Counted from the stretch's first letter, positions 8,654 to 17,641 are shown. The stretch is DNA of 64,000 bases from an uncultured Pseudomonadales bacterium (GCA_937775265.1 CALKBV010000007.1:1-64000); one strand, 5' to 3'. Notes: generated from the sequence alone by a model not told the origin. Program-made: numbers and translations.

Positions 8654-8929
8654 TTATGGAGATCCACCCAAACTGGGCTCACCAACCTCGTGGGGCGCCT
8701 GCCCTTCTTCCCTCTCAGGATAATACAGGCCAAAATAGGCGCACGCGTAACCGCGGGGAATCCTGCTGACGGTGATAGCGCGTATATCTGACTCATGATT
8801 ACAACCGTACTGACGAAGCATTCCTTGAATGCTGATCACGGATCTCTTTTTCATATTGCTAGAAGGATGTCGAATAGGTTTGTGCCAACCCAGGCGAAGT
8901 AGATCCCGCCTTGTGATCTCAATTGCCAT
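8654..8929 (-). CDS. Unrecognised 91-residue ORF, possibly a remnant
   Basis: I cannot assign a family. The protein begins M-A-I-E-I-T-R-R-D-L-L and contains an aromatic stretch R-G-Y-A-C-A-Y-F-G-L-Y-Y-P, then ends in a low-complexity tail. It is divergent from the broken TetR gene, with the large inverted repeat 8944-8993 between them, the usual place for a gene controlled by that TetR. It is equally possible that it is a truncated pseudogene. Confidence 0.25.
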   Translation of the reverse strand: MAIEITRRDLLRLGWHKPIRHPSSNMKKRSVISIQGMLRQYGCNHESDIRAITVSRIPRGYACAYFGLYYPEREEGQAPHEVGEPSLGGSP

Positions 8930-8943
8930 TTTTCTCGACGCAT

Positions 8944-8993
8944 GGTTGAGATGTCATGTGACACGCTTTGCCACGTCACATGACATCTCAACC
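8944..8993. promoter_or_regulatory. Perfect 19-bp inverted repeat with 12-bp spacer (possible operator)
   Basis: The left arm 8944-8962 (ggttgagatgtcatgtgac) is the exact reverse complement of 8975-8993. The 12-bp spacer is acgctttgccac. It ends 23 bp before the ATG of the TetR-type regulator and lies in the divergent promoter region. TetR proteins bind palindromes of 15-30 bp next to their own gene, so an operator is the natural reading. A perfect 19-bp arm is longer than usual, so a strong RNA hairpin or a recent duplication-inversion are alternatives. Confidence 0.6.
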
Positions 8994-9015
8994 GTCCGGA
9001 TCCGTTTTTCAATCA

Positions 9016-9540
9016 ATGACTGACCGTAAACAACAAATACTGCAGACTGCCATCGAGATGATCGCTGATGAAGGTTACGGGAGCTTAACCATGCGCGCAT
9101 TGGCACGTGCCAGCGGTATGACACTGGGTGCTCTGCAATATCACTTCCGAACGTCTGAAGAAATGTTGCGAGCACTTGTTCGCTATATCGCCGAATCCTA
9201 GAGCCTGTCTTTTGATTCCTTTTTTGATTCTCTGAATAATGAGGATGAGCCAACAGGTATGCATGGGATCGTGAAGTTCATTCTTGCCGACGAAGCCGGT
9301 GAAGCATTGATTGGCGACCGACTTTGGCCACAGCTCTGAGCTATGCAGCAGGTTGAGCTACTGGTGTCAGATCTAGTGGAAGATATCTACGAAAACCACA
9401 TCACAACCCTAGAGGCAGCATTAAAAGCAGCCGGAAACTCAGCGCCCCGTGCAGAGGCACTTTCATCATTGGCAGGATCAACCAGATCGCCGCAATGCTC
9501 AGTTTATCTGGCATCTTTTTTGGTATCACGTGGCAAATAG
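9016..9540 (+). pseudogene. TetR/AcrR family regulator with two in-frame stops
   Basis: The first 62 residues form a clear TetR helix-turn-helix: R-K-Q-Q-I-L-Q-T-A, G-Y-G-S-L-T-M-R-A-L-A-R-A-S-G-M-T-L-G-A-L-Q-Y-H-F. The same frame continues after a TAG at 9199 and a TGA at 9337 with the typical ligand domain (L-W-P-Q-L-stop-A-M-Q-Q-V-E, where W is usual at the second stop). After about 9480 the similarity fades. Two different nonsense codons in one frame argue for decay rather than recoding. The intact DNA-binding domain could still give a short product. Confidence 0.8.
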
Positions 9541-9552
9541 CAAAAAAGCCAA

Positions 9553-11886
9553 CTACGCGCAACTATCGCAGCGATGGTTGTTCTTGTTTCTGTTGTGGCT
9601 TTTATCATTCCTAAGTTCATAGCAGTCTGGACCATACCGCTCTACCTGTACCAGACACGTACCGCTGCTGGGACCTTGTGCCAAACTTGAAGTACCAATA
9701 TCTTTAGTTAACACGTTGGGGTTGCCGGCCAACTCCAATGATCCGACATCATCTGGTACGCTAGGTTTGAACCAAGCGCCGGTCGGCAGCGCGACCACAT
9801 CCACTCTCATTTCCGAATCAAACTTCACGCCGGCTAAACAAGCACCACGGCTATTGAAAACACGTACCGTGCTGCCGGCTTCGATACCTCTTTGTTGAGC
9901 TGCATCAGGATGCATAGTGAGCACTTCACGCCCATCAATTTTGCCGTCAGTGCTGTGCTTGCTGTGATCTAACTGGCTGTGCAGGCGACGCTCCGGTTGC
10001 GGCGATAACAACGCCAAAGGAAACTCATCGCTACCTGCACCGCCAAGGCGCTCAAATGGCTCTAGCCACGCAGCATGCCCAAGACAATCGTCATAGTTGA
10101 ATCCGTTAACAACCTCAGAGAATAGCTCCAGCTTACCGGATGGTGTTCTGAGCTTGTTTTTCACGGGGTCATCTCGAAAGCTACCTAACCACGTTGGTCG
10201 AGGACCTGGGTCGGGAATACGGTGTTGTTTGTTCAGCCAAAACTCGTCAAAAGCCGGTAGCTCAAAGCCTTGTTTTGCAGCAGCACTCTGAGAACGTTGC
10301 CACATATCAGCAAGCCACTCTCGGTCATTTTTCCCCTCGGTGAAGCGATCGAAAAAACCCAGTTTGTCTGCAAGACCTTTGAATATTTCATGATCTGAAC
10401 GCGCATTATGTTGCGGAGGGATGGCGGCTTCCATCACATGCGCATAGGGATCGTGTGAACTTGCGCAAATGTCTTCTCGTTCAAGCTGAGTGGTTGCCGG
10501 AAAAACAATATCTGCCCACTGTGCTACCGGAGTCCACCATGGCTCATTGACGATGACGGTGTCCGGTTTACGCCACGCCCTGCAAAGCCGATTTAAATCC
10601 TGGTGATGATGAAATGGATTGCCGCCGGCCCAATAGATAAGTCGTATATCCGGGTATTCGATCTCATCACCATCGTACGAAACTGACTCGCCGGGATGTA
10701 GCAGCATGTCAGCGATGCGAGCGACAGGAATGGCAAAACCAGTCGGGTTTCGCCCTTTACTTAACGTCGCCCAATTGAATCTTCGCCAGGAACTACCGAT
10801 AAAGCCTTCAGCGCCGTAGCCAAAGCCAAATCCTTGCCCGGGCAGGCCGACACCTCCCAACATTGCACCTAAAGTCACAATCATCCAATAGGGTTGTTCA
10901 CCATGGTGTGCTCGTTGTAGTGACCACGCTGCAGATACAAAGGTTCGTTTTTTAGCCGCAAGATGTGCGAGTGCCGCAATTTCTGCTGCAGGCACGTCAC
11001 AGATAACGCTCGCCCACTCCGGCGTTTTCGGTTGGCCATCGTCCAGACCTAACAGATATCGCCTGAAGCGTTCATAACCCACGCAGTGGCTTGCGAGAAA
11101 CTCGAGATCTGCCAAATCGTTGGTTTCGAGTTCGAACGCCATACCCAGCATCATGGCAACATCAGTACCTGGGCGTGGCGCTAACCAGTCTTGTGCGTTT
11201 ATGGCATCACTTTTTAAAGGTGAGATGTTAATTAGGCGCACTCCAGCCTTCATTGCCGCTTGAAGGCCAGGTGTTGATTGATGTTCGGTGATACCACCGT
11301 AGGCTACCTGAGTATTGCGCAAGGGCACGCCTCCAAAGACAATCATCAGCTCTGTGTTAGCCGCGATTTCATCCCATGTGGTTTGCTCCAGTTCCATTTG
11401 TCCCCACGGCGCTACTACATGCGGCAAGATAACCTGCGCGGCAGCAGTGCTATAGCTGTTCATCGCTCGCGTGCAACCGCCGGCCATATTGATAAAGCGG
11501 TGGAGCTGGGATTGCGCATGGTTAAAACGACCGGCACTGGCCCAACCGTAGGAGCCACCAAAGATCGAGGTGTTACCAAAATCGTCAGCTACGCGTTTGA
11601 GCTCATCTGAGGCAAGCTCTAGTGCTTCATCCCAGGGCACATTCACAAACTCATCAGCGCCCCTCTTTTTTGTGTCGCGATTTTCGAGCCACCCTTTACG
11701 AATCGCCGGTTCTCTAATTCTTAGAGGGTGCTGGATGCCATCAACCAAACCTTGCCCCAGAGGTGAAGGGGCTGGATCTTCAGGTATGTCTTGCACGCCC
11801 ACAATTTTCCCCTCTTGCACCAGAACATCGTAGATGCCCCATTGGGTTGCCGTTCGAAATTTTTCTGAAATGGTCTTGTCCCTCAA
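9553..11886 (-). CDS. Molybdopterin oxidoreductase, DMSO/TMAO/biotin-sulfoxide reductase type
   Basis: The 777-residue enzyme is of the DMSO reductase family lacking the N-terminal iron-sulfur motif, like BisC, TorA or DorA. Y113-G-W115 in G-G-S-Y-G-W matches the tyrosine/tryptophan pair lining the active site, and S146 in S-Y-S-T-A-A-A-Q is at the same spacing (33 residues) as the serine that coordinates molybdenum in DMSO reductase. W-A-G-G-N-P-F-H-H-H-Q-D-L and the C-terminal S-P-Q-P-E-R-R-L-H-S-Q are cofactor-binding segments. There is no twin-arginine signal, so a cytoplasmic BisC-like enzyme reducing biotin or methionine sulfoxide or an N-oxide is more likely than a periplasmic respiratory enzyme. 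No redox partner gene is adjacent. Confidence 0.85.
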   Translation of the reverse strand: MRDKTISEKFRTATQWGIYDVLVQEGKIVGVQDIPEDPAPSPLGQGLVDGIQHPLRIREPAIRKGWLENRDTKKRGADEFVNVPWDEALELASDELKRVADDFGNTSIFGGSYGWASAGRFNHAQSQLHRFINMAGGCTRAMNSYSTAAAQVILPHVVAPWGQMELEQTTWDEIAANTELMIVFGGVPLRNTQVAYGGITEHQSTPGLQAAMKAGVRLINISPLKSDAINAQDWLAPRPGTDVAMMLGMAFELETNDLADLEFLASHCVGYERFRRYLLGLDDGQPKTPEWASVICDVPAAEIAALAHLAAKKRTFVSAAWSLQRAHHGEQPYWMIVTLGAMLGGVGLPGQGFGFGYGAEGFIGSSWRRFNWATLSKGRNPTGFAIPVARIADMLLHPGESVSYDGDEIEYPDIRLIYWAGGNPFHHHQDLNRLCRAWRKPDTVIVNEPWWTPVAQWADIVFPATTQLEREDICASSHDPYAHVMEAAIPPQHNARSDHEIFKGLADKLGFFDRFTEGKNDREWLADMWQRSQSAAAKQGFELPAFDEFWLNKQHRIPDPGPRPTWLGSFRDDPVKNKLRTPSGKLELFSEVVNGFNYDDCLGHAAWLEPFERLGGAGSDEFPLALLSPQPERRLHSQLDHSKHSTDGKIDGREVLTMHPDAAQQRGIEAGSTVRVFNSRGACLAGVKFDSEMRVDVVALPTGAWFKPSVPDDVGSLELAGNPNVLTKDIGTSSLAQGPSSGTCLVQVERYGPDCYELRNDKSHNRNKNNHRCDSCA

Positions 11887-12200
11887 ATTCAGTTTTCGTG
11901 ATCAAAGCACCGTACCGAGGTACAGCCCCGGTGTAAACTCATAGAATCATCTAGATGCTTTTTTTGCACTGAGATAAGCAGTGCTGTTAACAAATTATGC
12001 AAAGAGTCCACAATCCTGACCCAAGCACGCACAATCAACGGTGGTTTAAGAATCCACCGTTGTAGATAAATTCTGCAGCTCGATTAAATCGCGTGCAAAT
12101 CACCTTTGCCACAGGTGGTTGACACATTTACCAATGGCATCAATGACAATGACTCCGCAGATATGTCACTGACCACTGCGTGACTTCTTCGACGCGATGA
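11887..12200. other. Intergenic stretch, 314 bp
   Basis: The region between two divergent genes should hold both promoters. I see no repeat copy, RNA gene or coding remnant. Short imperfect palindromes are present but none is strong. Confidence 0.4.
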
Positions 12201-12806
12201 ATGTGTTTACAATCAGCAAGTCAAAACCAGATTCCCCTGCAGGTTACCCTTTTGGAGCATAAGAACATCATTGGTGCCACGAGGACCTGGGTGGAAACAG
12301 TGGTTGTGGGTCTAAATCTGTGCCCCTTTGCCAAACGAGAATTATCGGCCAACAGAGTTCGGTTCTCCGTCACCCAGGCGGCCACAGAAGAACAGCTGTT
12401 GGTTGAGTTACACGTTGAATTAGAATTGCTTAGCCAAGATGAGTCAATTGAAACCAGCTTACTCATTCATCCTGAAGCATTGCAGGATTTCTATGACTAC
12501 AACCAGTTCCTAGACGATGTCGATGGCCTCTTGCGAAGGACAAAGTTAGAAGGTGTGTTTCAGATAGCCAGCTTTCACCCGGATTACCAGTTCGGTGGGA
12601 CCGAGCCTGATGACGCGGCGAACTATACCAACCGATCTCCCTACCCCCTACTGCACCTGATTCGTGAGGCGAGCCTGGAGCAAGCTGTTGCCAACTACCC
12701 TCACGCAGAACGCATTCCCGAGCGCAACATAGCGTTGGCCAACAGTATGGGTGCAGGCAAAATGAAGGCATTGCTGAACGCTTGCTCCCACGACGCTGGG
12801 AAATAG
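12201..12806 (+). CDS. DUF1415 family protein
   Basis: The 201-residue protein matches the DUF1415 family of uncharacterised cytoplasmic proteins. Features are the block W-V-E-T-V-V-V-G-L-N-L-C-P-F-A-K near residues 30-45, F-Q-I-A-S-F-H-P-D-Y-Q-F in the middle, and N-R-S-P-Y-P-L-L-H-L-I-R-E. The conserved cysteine in N-L-C-P-F and the histidine in F-H-P are the likely functional residues. The function is unknown. The ATG at 12201 may be preceded by the true start or followed by one nearer to residue 20, since the first 15 residues are not family-like. Its stop is followed within 9 bp by a repeat copy. Confidence 0.85.
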   Translation: MCLQSASQNQIPLQVTLLEHKNIIGATRTWVETVVVGLNLCPFAKRELSANRVRFSVTQAATEEQLLVELHVELELLSQDESIETSLLIHPEALQDFYDYNQFLDDVDGLLRRTKLEGVFQIASFHPDYQFGGTEPDDAANYTNRSPYPLLHLIREASLEQAVANYPHAERIPERNIALANSMGAGKMKALLNACSHDAGK

Positions 12807-12814
12807 CGCCCTTG

Positions 12815-12868
12815 CTGATTCGATAATCAGGCTTTTGCTCGAAAGGCCCTGTTATAATTCCTATTCTC
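12815..12868 (+). repeat. Dispersed repeat copy 2 (54 bp, right end only)
   Basis: Only the terminal unit is present, from ctgattcgata through the hairpin region and ttataattcctattctc. It begins 9 bp after the DUF1415 stop. Two other copies (30372 and 39335) begin at the same internal point. Confidence 0.8.
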
Positions 12869-12915
12869 GAGGCTCCTGAGTAGGTAATTTCAATGTCTGT
12901 CCCCGCCAGGTGTAC

Positions 12916-13320
12916 CTAACCCCGCAGTTGATCCAACATACCCGTCTCGGCATTGACCCACCATTGGTTCCCATCGGCATCAGTCGTAGTGAAACTGTAG
13001 GCAACCCGACTTTCTTCAGGGCCTTGCGTAATATCTGCACCTGCGTTCAGAGCGCCCCGGTAGAGTGCGTCAACCCGGTTTCGATCATCTACTCTGAGCG
13101 AGATTCCACTGGGCCCCATTTGCCTTCCATTGGAAATGTTGATGGAAACCTTACCGCTAAACCAATGAAGCTCAGCATGTTCAACCTCTCCGCTCTCACC
13201 GGGCGCCCGCCATGACTCTGTTAGTCCGAGCACAGCCACAGCCCAGTCGGACAATGCGGCAACATCCTGCGTCCATATCAAAGGAAATACTTCAGTTGTC
13301 ACGGTATCTTTCGAATTCAT
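12916..13320 (-). CDS. VOC (glyoxalase/bleomycin-resistance fold) protein
   Basis: The 134-residue single-domain protein shows the paired beta-alpha-beta-beta-beta layout: W-T-Q-D-V-A-A-L-S-D-W-A-V-x-V-L-G-L-T-E at the start, the strand H-A-E-L-H-W-F, and D-A-D-G-N-Q-W-W-V near the end. The D-x-x-G-N box is typical, but the usual metal ligands (H/E/E) are incomplete, and a tryptophan replaces the common glutamate position region. It is encoded 30 bp downstream of a glutathione-transferase gene on the same strand, so the two probably form a small detoxification operon. The substrate is unknown. Confidence 0.8.
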   Translation of the reverse strand: MNSKDTVTTEVFPLIWTQDVAALSDWAVAVLGLTESWRAPGESGEVEHAELHWFSGKVSINISNGRQMGPSGISLRVDDRNRVDALYRGALNAGADITQGPEESRVAYSFTTTDADGNQWWVNAETGMLDQLRG

Positions 13321-13350
13321 CTCATCTCTGCACGAATCGCGTGCTTTTCC

Positions 13351-14136
13351 TTAGTGGGTCATGGGTTCAACATCAGCCCATACTGCCTCACCGTTTTTCC
13401 TGAACATTTCCACCAGAGGGGGCGCTAATCGCGCTGTTACTGCCGTCTCAAAGCAGTTAAGCGCCTGCACACGTTGATACCAGACCATTAGGTGTGGGCG
13501 AGCCTCCAATACCGATGTCATAGCCAGATGGTCCAGGCGCAATACATAGGGCAACGCGGCGGCATCTGCAAGGCCAAAGCTCTCTCCTGACAGCCAAATC
13601 TTTTCTTCGAGCGACTCATTCATGGTATCCATAAACGCCAACATCACACTAATAGCATTCGCAAACTCAGGGGCTTTGACACCATGTTCGATCACACTTC
13701 GCCTGGCAGCTCGACGAACCGGGTCGGGGATAGCATTAATATTGGCTTCACGTGCTGCTTTGGGTTGCTGTAACAATAATGACCGTGGACCAATTGCAAA
13801 GGTAATGATGCCGGTAACCGGGTGAACCTTCTCATCCAGCCGTTTGGTAACCATGCGAACGCTATACCGGATCGCCGGGTCAACAGGCATCATTGGCACC
13901 TGCGGGTATGCATCCTCCAGATACTCATTGATCAGTGTCGATTCAATGAGCACCTCACCATGGTGAACGAGGGTGGGTACAACATGGTTGGGGTTCAGCT
14001 TCACATATTCCGGTTCGTGTTGGCCACCTTCGAACAGGTCGACATCCTGAGAATCAAATTCAAGCCCTTTGTGCGCAATCACTAGTCGCACTTTCTGGGA
14101 ACAAGTTGAGATTGCATTGTGATAGAGCTTGAGCAT
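13351..14136 (-). CDS. Glutathione S-transferase family protein
   Basis: The 261-residue protein has an N-terminal thioredoxin-like GST domain: Y-H-N-A-I-S-T-C-S-Q-K-V-R at residues 5-17, with S10 or C12 as the likely glutathione contact; V-V-P-T-L-V with the cis-proline; and E-S-T-L-I-N-E-Y-L that binds the gamma-glutamyl part. The C-terminal helical domain contains the S-F-G-L-A-D-A-A capping motif. It is longer than average because of an extra helical segment (residues 110-155), as in LigE/etherase-like or dehalogenase-like GSTs. It is probably transcribed with the VOC gene that follows. Confidence 0.85.
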   Translation of the reverse strand: MLKLYHNAISTCSQKVRLVIAHKGLEFDSQDVDLFEGGQHEPEYVKLNPNHVVPTLVHHGEVLIESTLINEYLEDAYPQVPMMPVDPAIRYSVRMVTKRLDEKVHPVTGIITFAIGPRSLLLQQPKAAREANINAIPDPVRRAARRSVIEHGVKAPEFANAISVMLAFMDTMNESLEEKIWLSGESFGLADAAALPYVLRLDHLAMTSVLEARPHLMVWYQRVQALNCFETAVTARLAPPLVEMFRKNGEAVWADVEPMTH

Positions 14137-14238
14137 GAATATTCCTTACCAGGATGAAGTGGTATTTGATTGTCTAGAAGTCTGTCGCGAATCGCAATTA
14201 CTGACGAACCGACAATACAGACGTCCACTTAAACCTCT

Positions 14239-14569
14239 GTCGATCAAACACTGCCAAGCACGCTACTAAGTTGGGCAAAGCGGCTTAAGCCTGTATTTGA
14301 TATAGATATTTCTGTCTGTCCGCTGTGCGGCGGCAAAGGCCGGGCAAGGGCCGCAAAACGACCTCTTTGCCGCCAGCTGATGGTTGAAACCACGGCAGCG
14401 CATTTATCCCCGCGCCAGCAGAAAATTACGTTGGCTAATCGTCCATCACCAGGTCAGCCAATAACCAAAAACAACAAAAAACTTGGTAGGGTTTAACCAC
14501 TGCTAGTCATACGGCGCCACTCTTTCATAAAACAAACAGGCAACCAATCTGATTTGATACTCAGACTTT
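14239..14569 (+). mobile_element. Dispersed repeat copy 3: longest copy, with IS91-type transposase C-terminal remnant
   Basis: The left part reads in frame as T-L-L-S-W-A-K-R-L-K-P-V-F-D-I-D-I-S-V-C-P-L-C-G-G, spanning about 14248-14330. W-A-x-x-L-K-x-V-F-x-I-D followed by C-P-x-C-G-G is the C-terminal signature of IS91-family (Y2, rolling-circle) transposases. The frame runs on about 40 residues into the repeat body. This copy lacks the last 35 bp of the right end (hairpin and TATAAT box), being replaced after cagactt at about 14569. No catalytic part is present, so it is a dead relic. The following 14570-14956 stretch holds nothing else recognisable. Confidence 0.72.
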
Positions 14570-14956
14570 AGCGAGGTCTAGTGGTGAAAAGACTTGCATA
14601 CCTAGCTTGCTATCAGGCTCGACCTGGCAGGCAGGTGGGTAGGGTTATTTGGAGATGTAAGCAAAGGATTAAAGGCGTGTGAGTTATCTGCTCTGAGCCG
14701 TAACGAGTGACGCGATGCGATGTGATGATCAGAACCATTAAAAACCAATCGGGATACTTTTGAAATCCCGGAAAACACTATCTAAACTAACGGTTCACTT
14801 TTTAGTGCTTATTCTTGAAAGGTAAGGTGGCTCGTATTCGGGGGAATCCTCAGGGGGACAAAAATATTCGACTAACATACTCAGGCTGGGTCAGATATCG
14901 TCAATAAAATAAAGACACAAGGTTCAATAGTCACCGCGGAGCCATTCTTTTTTTAT

Positions 14957-15610
14957 ATGGGTGTTCTGCTAACCAGCATCGTTCTACTTGGCTTTCTTCC
15001 ACCCGTTCTAACAAAACCAAATGGCGCCTTTTCACTGCCGCTGCTTTACCATGTACATGGCGTGATATTCGTATCTTGGTTTGGTTTTTATACTTTACAA
15101 GCCAGTTTGGTTCAAGGTGGGCAACTACAACAACATCGCCAACGGGGTCGATGGAGTGCGACCCTTGCCATATTCATGCTTGTGACAGGGTACCTCATGA
15201 TGCGAACGGCTTTCGCTCTTCCGGAGTTCGCTATCGGCAAGAATAGCCACATAGCTTCCATGATGTTTCCCACCACCGATTTGATTAATTTTAGTATCGC
15301 GTTTGTCTTGGGACTGGTAAACCGTGCTAACGGTGCTGCCCACAAACGGTTCATGTTACTGGCAGGAATACTCATCCTGGACCCGGCTGTTGCCCGCCTA
15401 ATTGAGACCATTGAAGCGCCGTTCCTGTTTATTCCTGTCATGGAGCTTGGGTTGTTTGGATTGTTAATCGGCTACGATATGGTCAGATTGAGAAGGCCAC
15501 ACTGGGCCAGTTTATTAGGCCTGGGGCTATTCTTTGCAGCACTGGTTGCCAAAATGAGCATAGCGAAAATGCCTGTCTGGTCTGATATTGCTACATTACT
15601 CTTTGCTTAA
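14957..15610 (+). CDS. Uncharacterised integral membrane protein (6-7 helices)
   Basis: The 217-residue protein is mostly hydrophobic, with helices near residues 3-20, 28-48, 66-84, 103-120, 130-150, 158-175 and 184-202. A conserved-looking segment Y-H-V-H-G-V-I-F-V-S-W-F with paired histidines, then L-Q-x-H-R-x-R-G-R-W, resembles proteobacterial membrane proteins of unknown function. The start is uncertain: the frame stays open upstream and the residues before the first ATG (P-F-F-F-Y) look like part of the first helix, but no earlier standard start is seen. A repeat copy follows 17 bp after the stop. Confidence 0.6.
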   Translation: MGVLLTSIVLLGFLPPVLTKPNGAFSLPLLYHVHGVIFVSWFGFYTLQASLVQGGQLQQHRQRGRWSATLAIFMLVTGYLMMRTAFALPEFAIGKNSHIASMMFPTTDLINFSIAFVLGLVNRANGAAHKRFMLLAGILILDPAVARLIETIEAPFLFIPVMELGLFGLLIGYDMVRLRRPHWASLLGLGLFFAALVAKMSIAKMPVWSDIATLLFA

Positions 15611-15627
15611 ATCCGAAGCTTGATGTT

Positions 15628-15873
15628 CAGGGCCGATTTGCCGCTCTCTGATGGTTGACACCACCGAAGCGCATTTCTCCCTAGGTCAACAGAAAAGCAC
15701 CTTGGCTAATCGCTCATCACTGGGTCAACCAATAACCACAAACAACAAACAACTTGGTAGCGTTTAACCACTACTCGTCATACCACTCCACTCTTTCATC
15801 AAACAAGCACGCAACCGATCTGATTCGATACTAAGGTTTTCGCTCGAAAAGCCCCGCTATAATTCCTATCTTC
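15628..15873 (+). repeat. Dispersed repeat copy 4 (246 bp)
   Basis: This copy starts in the cagggccg/ctctgatggttga region and includes the full body and right end with the hairpin gctcgaaaagc and tataattcctatcttc. The transposase-like left part is absent. It lies between the ends of a plus-strand and a minus-strand gene. Confidence 0.85.
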
Positions 15874-15985
15874 GGGTGGAGTCGCCCTTCCTCTTGCCCT
15901 GTTCTTAACGAGCAATTGACCATGCCGGTTTCTCATATCCTTAGAGACAGAGATTGCCATTGCACCAGAGTCGTGAAGACCCTTA

Positions 15986-16987
15986 TTAGAGGGTAAGTCC
16001 CTCAAGAAAGCTGACAACGTCTGCTGCCGACCGCGCGGGTATCTCCTCCATAGGGACATGACCAACGTTTTCGTAGATGACAAGCGTGGTGTCCTTTAAC
16101 GCCGCGGCGAACTGATTAGCCACACTGACAGGTATTACAGCGTCTTCTTCGCCCCACATAATGAGGGAGGGCAAACCTAATGCAGTTAGGTCTGCAGGTT
16201 CTTGGCTGCGCGAGCCAAACCGGCTGAACCGACTAATAATTGCTTCGCGTGTTCCATCTCGTAAACTCAATTCATAGTAGCGATCAATGAGTGCGTCGGT
16301 GACGACCGGTGAGTTGTTATAGGACGACTTGGCCCCTTGAACCGCGAGATAGTAGGGGTCTATATAGCGTGCGATATACCTAAACCACGGCTTAGACATT
16401 AACGTGAAAATCAGAGGTGTCGCATTTTTCTGCGTTTGCTCCTGCCCTCTTGAGGGTGCTTCTTCGTCGATCAATTGGCGTCTGAACTGAGGCAAACCAC
16501 TCGAGTTAACCAACAACATGGCCATAACGTCATTGGGGTGTTGCAGCGTGTATCTCCAGGTGACACCGCCGCCCATTGAGTTACCCCCTAATACAAAGGA
16601 ATCAATACCAAGGTGAGACACGATGGCATGGACCGTATTGATTTGTGCTTGAGATGAATAGTCGTGATCTGGGGTCGCACCAGTCAACCCATGAGCCGGA
16701 AGGTCCAAACTGACGACGCGATAGTTTGTGCTTAACCGTTCAACCCAGGGTTCCCAAGTATGAAGAGACGCATTGGAACCGTGCACTAAAACGATGGCCG
16801 GGTTTGTCTTTGCGCCCTGGTCGCGGTAATGAACCCTTGCGCCATTTTCCATGGTGAGAAACGCTGACGCAGCATTGCTATATTTGTTATCGACGTATTC
16901 GGTAGAAAGGTCTCCTTTGTAGAGCAAAACACTGGCGGCAATCAAACCAACCAACAGGGTCGCGAGAGAGAGCTTGAATATTTTCAT
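15986..16987 (-). CDS. Alpha/beta hydrolase with N-terminal membrane anchor
   Basis: The 333-residue protein starts with a hydrophobic helix (residues 4-23) acting as signal peptide or anchor, followed by an alpha/beta hydrolase domain. The oxyanion region is L-V-H-G-S-N-A-S. The nucleophile elbow is G-G-N-S-M-G-G, the acid is in W-G-E-E-D-A-V-I-P, and the histidine is in N-V-G-H-V-P-M-E-E. All triad positions are present. The ATG at 16987 is preferred over a GTG nine bases upstream. The substrate is unknown; epoxide hydrolase, haloalkane dehalogenase and C-C hydrolase subfamilies share this layout. Confidence 0.85.
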   Translation of the reverse strand: MKIFKLSLATLLVGLIAASVLLYKGDLSTEYVDNKYSNAASAFLTMENGARVHYRDQGAKTNPAIVLVHGSNASLHTWEPWVERLSTNYRVVSLDLPAHGLTGATPDHDYSSQAQINTVHAIVSHLGIDSFVLGGNSMGGGVTWRYTLQHPNDVMAMLLVNSSGLPQFRRQLIDEEAPSRGQEQTQKNATPLIFTLMSKPWFRYIARYIDPYYLAVQGAKSSYNNSPVVTDALIDRYYELSLRDGTREAIISRFSRFGSRSQEPADLTALGLPSLIMWGEEDAVIPVSVANQFAAALKDTTLVIYENVGHVPMEEIPARSAADVVSFLEGLTL

Positions 16988-17080
16988 TGGTAGCACGTAA
17001 TAATGGAATTAGTCGCTAGGATAACCGATTCAATGCCGCCATGAAGACAGGAAGTATAAACCACATTTTTCGAAGAAGGA

Positions 17081-17305
17081 TCATGTGTGGTGAATGCTGA
17101 TAATCGCCAGGTTGTTGCCGAGGCAGGACAAACTTGACAGCGAGGTGCTGTGCGCGTCGAGATTGATGCGCAGCATGGTTTCCCAGGTTTTGATTTCCTG
17201 TCCCCAGATGACAACCTCATGAGCAGACCCGAGGCCATGATTACAAACCAGGATATCAACCAATCCGACGTTACTCTCCGCATTCTGCGCGGCCTTCTCG
17301 CAGCA
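17081..17305 (-). pseudogene. Internal fragment of a short-chain dehydrogenase (SDR)
   Basis: The reverse frame carries about 45 residues that match the middle of SDR proteins: V-D-I-L-V-C-N-H-G (the N-N-A-G region) and W-E-T-M-L-R-I-N-L-D-A. Neither the glycine-rich NAD site nor the Y-x-x-x-K catalytic site is present. Its upstream side stops exactly where repeat copy 5 begins (about 17304), so the repeat marks the break. Confidence 0.75.
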
Positions 17306-17433
17306 AACACTGGTAGCGTTTAACCACTACTAGTCATTCGGCGCCACGCTTTCATAAAACAAGCAGGCAACCGAGCCGATTCAATACTCAGAACTCAGAC
17401 TTTCGATCGAAAAGCCCTGCTATAATTTCTATC
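17304..17433 (+). repeat. Dispersed repeat copy 5 (130 bp), flanked by gene fragments on both sides
   Basis: It begins at the ctggtagcgtttaacc block and ends with the perfect hairpin ctttcgatcgaaag and ctataatttctatc. It carries a 7-bp internal duplication (actcaga twice). The left neighbour is an SDR fragment and the right neighbour is the C-terminus of a CoA-transferase. Confidence 0.88.
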
Positions 17434-17443
17434 AACAGGTACC

Positions 17444-17641
17444 TTGAGAGATATAGAACATACTGTGCTTGGCAACGTCACGTTGATGAACTCAGCTATA
17501 AATGTTGCCACGAGTTCACGCATCGAACCGAGGTTACCTGCACAATTAGGCGAGCAGAACGGACTTGTGCTCAGCGCGCTTCTTGGTAGGGATAAAACTC
17601 AAATTCAGCAGTTACGTTCGACGAGTGTGATAAGCAAGTAG
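17444..17641 (+). pseudogene. C-terminal fragment of a CaiB/BaiF CoA-transferase
   Basis: The 65 residues resemble only the end of family III CoA-transferases: a R-I-E-P-R-L-P segment, then L-G-E-Q-N-G-L-V-L-S-A-L-L-G-R-D-K-T-Q-I-Q-Q-L-R, matching the usual L-G-x-x-x-x-x-V-L-x-x-L-L-G-x-x-x-x-x-I-x-x-L. It starts 10 bp after the right end of repeat copy 5. The active-site aspartate region is missing. Confidence 0.7.

Noticed and set aside
9016..9540. TGA at 9337 in the TetR frame as another selenocysteine codon
   Set aside because: The expected residue there is tryptophan, not cysteine, and a TAG 138 bp earlier in the same frame also interrupts the gene. It is ordinary decay.
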